From assembly GCA_030693535.1 (NCBI GenBank), contig JAUYAL010000051.1:17774-81773 (forward strand): a DNA stretch of 64,000 bases. The letters run 5' to 3'. The position numbers and the translations under genes were made by a program. This DNA comes from Methylotenera sp. (GTDB lineage Bacteria > Pseudomonadota > Gammaproteobacteria > Burkholderiales > Methylophilaceae). The notes below the pieces were generated by a model, which was given only the letters and a program-made list of their open reading frames with translations, was not told where the DNA came from and ran no database searches. Below are positions 58,037 to 64,000 of the stretch, piece by piece (position 1 is the first letter of the stretch; each line of letters begins with the position of its first letter).

Positions 58037-60451
58037 TTAAGTTCGTTTTAATAAGCGTAAACCATTGAAAACCACAATCAGACTAGCTCCCATATCCGCG
58101 AATACAGCCATCCATAACGTCGCAACCCCCATAAGAGCCAGTATCAAAAACACCACTTTAATACTTAAAGCTATAAAGATGTTTTGTTTCAAAATCCTAG
58201 CGGTTTTGATACTTAATTGGATGAATTGTGGAATTTTACGTAAGTCGTCATCCATTAATGCAACATCTGCAGTTTCTAAAGCGGTATCAGTTCCAGCCGC
58301 ACCCATTGCAAAACCAATGCTAGACTTGGCAAGTGCAGGAGCGTCGTTAATACCGTCTCCAACCATTCCAACAGTTCCGAACTTGGCTAATTCTTCATTT
58401 ACGATGGACAATTTGTCCTCAGGCAATAAATTACCTCTAGCGTCATCAATGCCTATGCTTTTTGAGATGGCATTAGCAGTTAGCTCATTATCACCAGTCA
58501 ACATTAATGTGCGTATGCCCAATGCATGTAATTCAGCAATGGCTTCTCGACTAGTTTCACGAACCGTATCTGCAACCGCAATCACAGCAAGCGGAGAGGA
58601 TTCATTGCAAATGACAATTGCTGTTTTACCTTCATTCTCTAACCGATTCAACACAGTTTCGGTTTCAGTATTACAAATATTTAATTCTTCTACTAATCGA
58701 TGGTTTCCTAAATAGAACCATTGATTATTGATACGACCTTTAACACCGCGTCCTGTGATAGCTTCGAAGTCATTCACCTCGATTAGTAAAGGGTTATCTG
58801 GTAACGATTTCCAATGATTGGTTACAGCTGAAGAAACAGGATGATCAGAACGGTCGGCGAGAGAAGCTGCATAAGCCATGGCATCATTTTGCTGTCCCCT
58901 TAATACAACGATATCCGTTACAGCTGGTTTACCTTGGGTGATTGTTCCTGTTTTATCCAATGCTAATGATTTAAGTTTACGACCTGATTCTAGATAAATT
59001 CCACCCTTGATGAGGATCCCGGCTTTGGCAGCTGCTGCGAGACCACTCACAACTGTAACAGGCGTTGAGACGACAAGCGCACATGGGCAAGCAATCACTA
59101 GTAATACAAGCGCCTTATAAATCCATGGCATCCATGCGTATCCAAGCAAAAGTGGCGGTACTATTGCAACTCCCAAAGCGACAATGAACACGATAGGGGT
59201 ATATATTTTAGCAAAGCTATCCACAAAACGTTGTGTTGGTGCGCGACTGCCTTGAGCATCTTCAACTGCACGTATAATGCGCGACATTGTTGAATCTGTT
59301 TGCACAGCGGTAATACGGTATTCAAAAGAGCCAGTTTCATTGATAGTGCCAGCAAAGACCTTGTCACCAGTAGATTTAGCGACTGGCATGCTTTCACCAG
59401 TTATTGGCGCCTGATTCACTGCAGACTGTCCTTTAGTCAATTCACCATCTAATGGAATGCGCTCGCCGGGCGCTACACGCGCAATCATGCCAATGCTAAT
59501 TGTTGTAGCTTCCAAATCTTTCCATGAACCATCATCCTGTAAAATGTTTGCCTTATCAGGCGTCATTTCCATCAATCCACGGATAGCGTTGCGGGCACGA
59601 TCCAAAGACAATGCTTCTATCATCTCAGCAAGTGTAAACAGCACCATGACCATCGCCGCTTCTGGCCATTGCCCAATTAATACAGCTCCAGTCACTGCAA
59701 TCGTCATCAAAGCATTGATATTCAAATTAAAGTTTTTGAGTGCAATCCAGCCCTTTTTGTAGGTACCTGTACCGCTAATTGCAATTGCAAATAGTGCGAG
59801 CACTATTACTGGCCATGCTTTTTCAGAGCCACCATTCCATACAATCAATTCAGCTAGGATGGCTGCAATACCGCCAAGCCCTAGCAACCACCATTTTTTT
59901 TGTGAATTTGGCTGAGGGTTGAGATTTGATTGCTCTCTTACTGCTGTAGCTATCACTGGAATGGCGTGCATATCGATGTCAATCAATGCTTGTTTGATGG
60001 CATCCGAATTATCTAAGGTATGTGTCACCGTCAGCTTGCGTTGCATCAAATTGAAATCTAAATCTGAAATGCCAGCCATTGGGGAAAACTTGTTTCGAAT
60101 TAACGCTTCTTCGGTTGGACAGTCCATATTATCAATGATAAAAGTGGCCTTTGATGTACCTGATTTAGGTATAAAAGGATTTTCAACGATAGGCTTCATA
60201 TCAAGTGCCGTCACTGCAGCAATAATTGGTTCTGGGTCTTGCAAATCATGTCTTACAGTCAATTTTCGTTGTATAAGATTGAAATCAAGACTTTCAACAC
60301 CTTTCATGTTTTCAAGCTTTTGACGTATCAAGGATTCTTCTGTTGGACAGTCCATTTTTTCAATACGAAGTATTAGTGTCTCAGAAGAGATATTTTTGAT
60401 CGATTCCGCTTTTGCACTTTCAGCGTTAATATCATTACGTTCTTTGCTCAT
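58037..60451 (-). CDS. Heavy-metal P1B-type ATPase (Zn/Cd/Pb exporter, ZntA/CadA-like)
   Basis: 804 residues. Two N-terminal HMA repeats each carry M-D-C-P-T-E-E in place of the usual C-x-x-C. The membrane core has the transport motif C-P-C-A-L-V, the phosphorylation site D-K-T-G-T-I-T and the hinge G-D-G-I-N-D-A-P-A-L. The D-C-P-T-E-E repeats are typical of betaproteobacterial zinc/cadmium/lead ATPases. It exports metal from the cytosol. A ZIP transporter gene precedes it. Confidence 0.92.
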   Translation of the reverse strand: MSKERNDINAESAKAESIKNISSETLILRIEKMDCPTEESLIRQKLENMKGVESLDFNLIQRKLTVRHDLQDPEPIIAAVTALDMKPIVENPFIPKSGTSKATFIIDNMDCPTEEALIRNKFSPMAGISDLDFNLMQRKLTVTHTLDNSDAIKQALIDIDMHAIPVIATAVREQSNLNPQPNSQKKWWLLGLGGIAAILAELIVWNGGSEKAWPVIVLALFAIAISGTGTYKKGWIALKNFNLNINALMTIAVTGAVLIGQWPEAAMVMVLFTLAEMIEALSLDRARNAIRGLMEMTPDKANILQDDGSWKDLEATTISIGMIARVAPGERIPLDGELTKGQSAVNQAPITGESMPVAKSTGDKVFAGTINETGSFEYRITAVQTDSTMSRIIRAVEDAQGSRAPTQRFVDSFAKIYTPIVFIVALGVAIVPPLLLGYAWMPWIYKALVLLVIACPCALVVSTPVTVVSGLAAAAKAGILIKGGIYLESGRKLKSLALDKTGTITQGKPAVTDIVVLRGQQNDAMAYAASLADRSDHPVSSAVTNHWKSLPDNPLLIEVNDFEAITGRGVKGRINNQWFYLGNHRLVEELNICNTETETVLNRLENEGKTAIVICNESSPLAVIAVADTVRETSREAIAELHALGIRTLMLTGDNELTANAISKSIGIDDARGNLLPEDKLSIVNEELAKFGTVGMVGDGINDAPALAKSSIGFAMGAAGTDTALETADVALMDDDLRKIPQFIQLSIKTARILKQNIFIALSIKVVFLILALMGVATLWMAVFADMGASLIVVFNGLRLLKRT

Positions 60452-60475
60452 GAAGTTTCACCTTTTATTAATTAT

Positions 60476-61198
60476 TCAGATAAGCATTTCTATTGTTAAA
60501 AGCAAAATAAATCCTACAAAAAACATGGCTGTCTGTGTGTTCGTTTCTGGCACCTCATGTGCTTCCACCAACAGCTCTTCAGTGACAAGGTAAAGTAATG
60601 CCGCTAAACCAAAGGCAAGTACTGCGTCAAGCAACATATCTGAGGCACCAGCAAGCAATGTAACCCCTGCCCAAGCGCCAGCGATTAGAGTAAGAGCAAA
60701 GCCCAAGGTAATGAACAAGATACGTTTACGACTCGCACCAGAACTTTTTAGTGCAGCACTTCCAGACAAGCCTAAAAATAAAACTTCCAGCGTTAATGCA
60801 ATCGTTAACAGCAGCCCTTGTTTCTGTCCAGCGGCAAAACCCAATCCAATAAGCAAACCATCTAATGTTATATCTAAACCTAGTATCATAATCAGGCTAG
60901 TAGGTTGCTGGGATTGGATCAAACCTTTCTGTCCGAAATTTTCGGCAAAATGTTTAATCATTAACATGACGACGACACCTAGCGCGAAACCAAGTAAAGT
61001 CACCCATGGCATCTTGCGGTGCAAGAGATCGGGCAACAACTCAGTTGAAAGCGCGCAGAACAACACACCTGCTGCAAAATGTTGCACTGTACTAATGAGT
61101 CTGGGTTGCATCGTGCGCCAAAGCGCAATGAGACCACCTAACAGTACGGCGGCCGCAGGATACAGAGCAAAAAAGATTACATCTTGACCAGTTTGCAT
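60476..61198 (-). CDS. ZIP-family metal transporter
   Basis: I start at the ATG at 61198 (240 residues), with GGA nearby, rather than at TTG 61219. About eight membrane helices. H-F-A-A-G-V-L-F-C-A-L-S-T-E-L-L and D-I-T-L-D-G-L-L-I-G carry the polar residues that bind metal in ZIP proteins. It lies 24 nt upstream of the P-type ATPase, so the two are probably co-transcribed for zinc or related metal homeostasis. Confidence 0.82.
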   Translation of the reverse strand: MQTGQDVIFFALYPAAAVLLGGLIALWRTMQPRLISTVQHFAAGVLFCALSTELLPDLLHRKMPWVTLLGFALGVVVMLMIKHFAENFGQKGLIQSQQPTSLIMILGLDITLDGLLIGLGFAAGQKQGLLLTIALTLEVLFLGLSGSAALKSSGASRKRILFITLGFALTLIAGAWAGVTLLAGASDMLLDAVLAFGLAALLYLVTEELLVEAHEVPETNTQTAMFFVGFILLLTIEMLI

Positions 61199-61258
61199 AA
61201 TTGATCCATTTTTGTGCAATTTGCGAACAGGAGTACTTGCTGTTCGAATAAACGCCTG

Positions 61259-62251
61259 TTAGAAAAGTATTGCATAGGATGCATTAAAACCTTTTAGGGC
61301 TTCGGGCTGACCGCCACTCCCACCTGTAAATTCAAATTTTAATAACTGCGTTGGTTTTACTCGCAAGGTTGCACCTACAAGCCAGCGTTCAAATGAACCT
61401 TCATATGGTCGATTGAGTGTTTCCAACCTTGTAATCCAATACCAATTAGCTTTGATAGGAACTGCAGTCTGAATATATGCACCACTTCCACCGTCCTTGC
61501 CTTTTGAAGTGATGCGTTGGAATATTTCTCCACTTACCTCAGTTTCATTCAAACGGGTAATAAAATCTAATCCCAACATACGATAGCTGGTGTCTGAGAA
61601 AGCATTTAAAGAGTCGCGCTCACGAAATGACAGTAGTGAAATACCCACTTCTGAATTGCTTTTAAAACTGAATCTAGTCCCTTTGACATGTTCAAATTTT
61701 AGTTCGTTATTATCCTGCTCTTGATCCTCTAGTAGTTCAGTAAAGAACTTGTATTCAAAAGCCACGTCATTTAAAAGAAAGGCACCATGTAATGTAATTC
61801 CATTGGTAGCCATTGGGAATAATCGAGTGGTAGCCAATGGCCTCGAATTTGTCCAAACTAATGGAGGTGCTCGTAGCAAATTCCAGCGACTATTAGGAGT
61901 TAGAAATCGGCCAATCCTGAAATTGAGTTTTTCAGATAGGTTGTAATCAAAATAAAGTCTTTCTAAGTCAAATTTACTTTCCTTGCGGCTGTAGCGTTCG
62001 CTATCATTCCACGCTAATGGCCTTTCAATTTCCAGCTCACTAAAAAAGCTTAATCGATCAAGATTATTCCAGGAGATTAACAAACTTAATTCATTGATTG
62101 CTGCTTCAGCCTCTGCGTCTCGAGGTAATGTAATAGCAGCGCTAGAAAAGCCGCCAATCTTAAACTGTTCAAGCAATGTATTGTTATCTGCAGCATCTGA
62201 GTGCTGACAAAACATTAAGAATATCCCAGTAATGATGTAAACGCTTTTCAT
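61259..62251 (-). CDS. Predicted outer-membrane porin-like protein
   Basis: 330 residues with a signal peptide ending in D-A-A-D. The mature part is a series of amphipathic strands ending in A-S-Y-A-I-L-F, a terminal Phe as expected for a beta-barrel. R-I-G-R-F-L-T-P-N-S-R-W resembles the strand-turn of phosphate-selective or OprO-like porins. It lies between the metal transporter and eptA genes in the same direction, so it may admit or release a metal-related solute. Confidence 0.65.
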   Translation of the reverse strand: MKSVYIITGIFLMFCQHSDAADNNTLLEQFKIGGFSSAAITLPRDAEAEAAINELSLLISWNNLDRLSFFSELEIERPLAWNDSERYSRKESKFDLERLYFDYNLSEKLNFRIGRFLTPNSRWNLLRAPPLVWTNSRPLATTRLFPMATNGITLHGAFLLNDVAFEYKFFTELLEDQEQDNNELKFEHVKGTRFSFKSNSEVGISLLSFRERDSLNAFSDTSYRMLGLDFITRLNETEVSGEIFQRITSKGKDGGSGAYIQTAVPIKANWYWITRLETLNRPYEGSFERWLVGATLRVKPTQLLKFEFTGGSGGQPEALKGFNASYAILF

Positions 62252-62254
62252 CTA

Positions 62255-63865
62255 TTATTGTGTATTTTTTAATTTCAAATTCTTATTCTTATCAAACCAT
62301 TTTTGTTTGCTGTCGCATGTTTTACTGCTATGAATATCATTAGCGATGAGCAATGTACAAAATAAATCATCCTGACTTAATGGATGATCTTGCCAGGGCT
62401 CAATATCATCAACGTGGTAATCAAAGTATTTCCCAGTCCATAAAATGACCGGAATGTGTGTTTGTGCTTTTGGCGCAATCACATACGGGGCAGCATGAAG
62501 ATAAATCCCTTGTTCCCCTAAAGACTCCCCATGGTCTGCTACATAAAGCATGGCGGTTGAGTATTTCTCATCATATTGCTTGAGGAATTTGATCACATTT
62601 GCTAGAAAATAATCTGTGTATAGAATGGCATTGTCATAAGCATTATTAACTTCCTGCTTAGTGCAATCGCCTAACTCACCAGTCATACACATTGGCTGAA
62701 ATCGCCGGAAATTTTCAGGGTAACGTCTGTAATATTCTGGACCATGATTACCCATCTGATGCAAAACGATTAAAATGTCTTTGCCTTCGTGCGATTTTAT
62801 ATATTGATCTAATCCACTTAACATCCCTATATCCCTACATTCCGTATCGCATACAGGATTCAAGGTTGGACTCTTAAAGTTCTGATAAGGAATTCTTGTA
62901 GCTACGCCTTTTGAGTCTGAATTGTTATCCCGCCATAGCACTTGTACGCCATACTCCGCCAGTACATCCAATACATTTTCTTGTTGAAAGGCCTGGCTTT
63001 CATCGTAATTAGAACGTCCTAAATTTGAAAACATGCACGGCAAAGATACTTTGGTTGCGGTTCCACAAGATGAGACATTCTTGAAACTCACCACATCCAG
63101 TTTTTTAAGCTGAGGGTTTGTTTCTCTGGAATAACCATTTAGTGAGAATCGGTCGGCTCTTGCTGTTTCTCCAACAACCATAATAATTAATTTTTTATTA
63201 CCTAAATGGAATAATTTTTTTGCATCTTCAGCTGTGTGCTTTACAACATAAACAGTTTTGCGTTTAAATTGAGATTGGCCATATGAGATGAGTGAGTAAG
63301 TGAATCCTAAAGGATTAGCATACAGACGCGTAATTCTGTGCTCACGAACAAAACTGGCAAAGTCTGCCGTGAAAGGCAATATAGAAGCGATACATAATGC
63401 TATCAAAAGAGCGCCAAGCCAGAGTCTCACTTTTAACCCTTGTATGAAATTACTGGCCTTAGGTGCGAATTTAAAAACGATGATTGAAGGAATAATCCCT
63501 AATAAAATTATGCGAATTACTAGCTTGGCGCTAATCAGTCCAGCGAGCTCATCTGGGTTAGTTTCAATCATATTAGCAATCATGTCTCGATCAATTACCA
63601 CGCCATACTGATCCATGTAGTAGCCTGCAATTGCAGAAGAGACCAAAAAGGTTGCGAGAACCCATTTACTGAATTTGCCAAAACAAGTCCAGATTAAAAA
63701 AAGCATGGTCGAAAAAGAAAAAAATCCCATGAGTGCTATTACGAAAGGCCACTTTTCAACCCAGGGATAAATTTCAGTCAATCGATTTAATAAAGTAAAG
63801 TTTCCCGTGACTATAATAAATAACGAGACAATTAAAATAAGACGTATATTTGCAGTGAGGAACAT
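62255..63865 (-). CDS. Lipid A phosphoethanolamine transferase (EptA-like)
   Basis: 536 residues from ATG 63865; a TTG at 63877 would add four residues. Five N-terminal membrane helices (1-200) precede a periplasmic alkaline-phosphatase-fold domain with V-V-G-E-T-A-R-A-D-R-F-S-L-N-G-Y-S-R-E-T-N-P (Thr nucleophile in this E-T-A-R motif), several disulfide Cys and V-A-D-H-G-E-S-L-G-E. It adds phosphoethanolamine to lipid A, lowering surface negative charge and polymyxin binding. It ends 4 nt before the porin-like gene. Confidence 0.92.
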   Translation of the reverse strand: MFLTANIRLILIVSLFIIVTGNFTLLNRLTEIYPWVEKWPFVIALMGFFSFSTMLFLIWTCFGKFSKWVLATFLVSSAIAGYYMDQYGVVIDRDMIANMIETNPDELAGLISAKLVIRIILLGIIPSIIVFKFAPKASNFIQGLKVRLWLGALLIALCIASILPFTADFASFVREHRITRLYANPLGFTYSLISYGQSQFKRKTVYVVKHTAEDAKKLFHLGNKKLIIMVVGETARADRFSLNGYSRETNPQLKKLDVVSFKNVSSCGTATKVSLPCMFSNLGRSNYDESQAFQQENVLDVLAEYGVQVLWRDNNSDSKGVATRIPYQNFKSPTLNPVCDTECRDIGMLSGLDQYIKSHEGKDILIVLHQMGNHGPEYYRRYPENFRRFQPMCMTGELGDCTKQEVNNAYDNAILYTDYFLANVIKFLKQYDEKYSTAMLYVADHGESLGEQGIYLHAAPYVIAPKAQTHIPVILWTGKYFDYHVDDIEPWQDHPLSQDDLFCTLLIANDIHSSKTCDSKQKWFDKNKNLKLKNTQ

Positions 63866-63880
63866 GTTGATAAACAATTT

Positions 63881-64000
63881 TCAGAGTGAATGTGGAGTTA
63901 GTAGATTGTTATCTATGCCCTCACACAGGCAGTGGATAACAATAGAATGTACTTCTTGAATTAATGCAGTACGGGGATTCGCTACATTGATCAAAATATC
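63881..64000 (-). CDS. C-terminal part of a gene beyond the right edge
   Basis: An open frame of 39 codons reading off the right end of the window and stopping at 63881, 16 nt before the eptA start. It has N-V-A-N-P-R-T-A-L-I-Q-E-V-H and ends N-L-L-T-P-H-S-L. Its codon content looks coding. Too little is visible to name it; a gene co-transcribed with eptA, such as a kinase or regulator, is possible. Confidence 0.35.
   Translation of the reverse strand, partial: DILINVANPRTALIQEVHSIVIHCLCEGIDNNLLTPHSL

Overview
The window is from a betaproteobacterial chromosome, very probably Methylophilaceae (Methylotenera/Methylophilus-like). The gene order around dnaA fits, and the predicted periplasmic cytochrome (17.4-17.8 kb) closely resembles cytochrome c'' of Methylophilus methylotrophus, including the CASCH haem motif and the C-x7-C disulfide spacing. 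The base composition is fairly AT-rich. I recognise no tRNA, rRNA, CRISPR array or insertion sequence.

Layout. 0-0.8 kb: a partial HTH regulator and coding remnants. 0.8-7 kb: a type I restriction-modification operon (hsdR-hsdS-hsdM) with a DUF3800 protein, all on the minus strand. 7.2-12.4 kb: gyrB, dnaN and dnaA (minus strand) with DnaA boxes, so the replication origin lies here. 12.7-16.6 kb: rpmH-rnpA-yidD-yidC-mnmE (plus strand). 16.7-17.8 kb: a YegP-like protein and cytochrome c'' with two parS sites; a third parS lies between gyrB and dnaN. 18.2-30.1 kb: mnmG-rsmG-parA-parB and the nine-gene ATP synthase operon. 30.2-33.5 kb: glmU and glmS.

From 33.5 kb the window becomes accessory. 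33.5-42.6 kb holds two copies, plus one remnant, of a module I do not recognise: a very short ORF whose ATG sits at the predicted transcription start, then a hairpin, then a Lon-like AAA+ ATPase without protease domain, overlapped by a small zinc-ribbon protein starting at GTG. Between the copies are a metallophosphoesterase, a truncated ynfA, a methyltransferase, a TIR-domain pair, an orphan DUF2384 antitoxin and several broken genes. 42.6-46.7 kb is a signalling-defence locus. A Pycsar-type pair (cyclic-nucleotide-binding TIR effector plus single-domain cyclase) is divergent from a second pair (a tandem two-domain nucleotide cyclase and an E2-like protein). Exactly between them is a perfect CIRCE operator (TTAGCACTC-N9-GAGTGCTAA), the binding site of the heat-shock repressor HrcA. 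46.9-50.5 kb is a four-gene operon led by a membrane protein and a lipoprotein and ending in a PhoD-like phosphatase.

50.8-54.8 kb: a DUF2946 protein, a TonB-dependent receptor and a sialidase-fold lipoprotein, probably a metal or siderophore uptake operon. 55.5-64 kb: a PAP2 phosphatase, an AbiE-like toxin-antitoxin pair, a ZntA/CadA-type P-type ATPase, a ZIP transporter, a porin-like protein and an EptA-type phosphoethanolamine transferase.

The strongest candidates for undescribed biology are the CIRCE-controlled double nucleotide-cyclase/E2/TIR locus, and the duplicated AAA+/zinc-ribbon module with its conserved leaderless micropeptide (motif ALYLKRIGSTGR).
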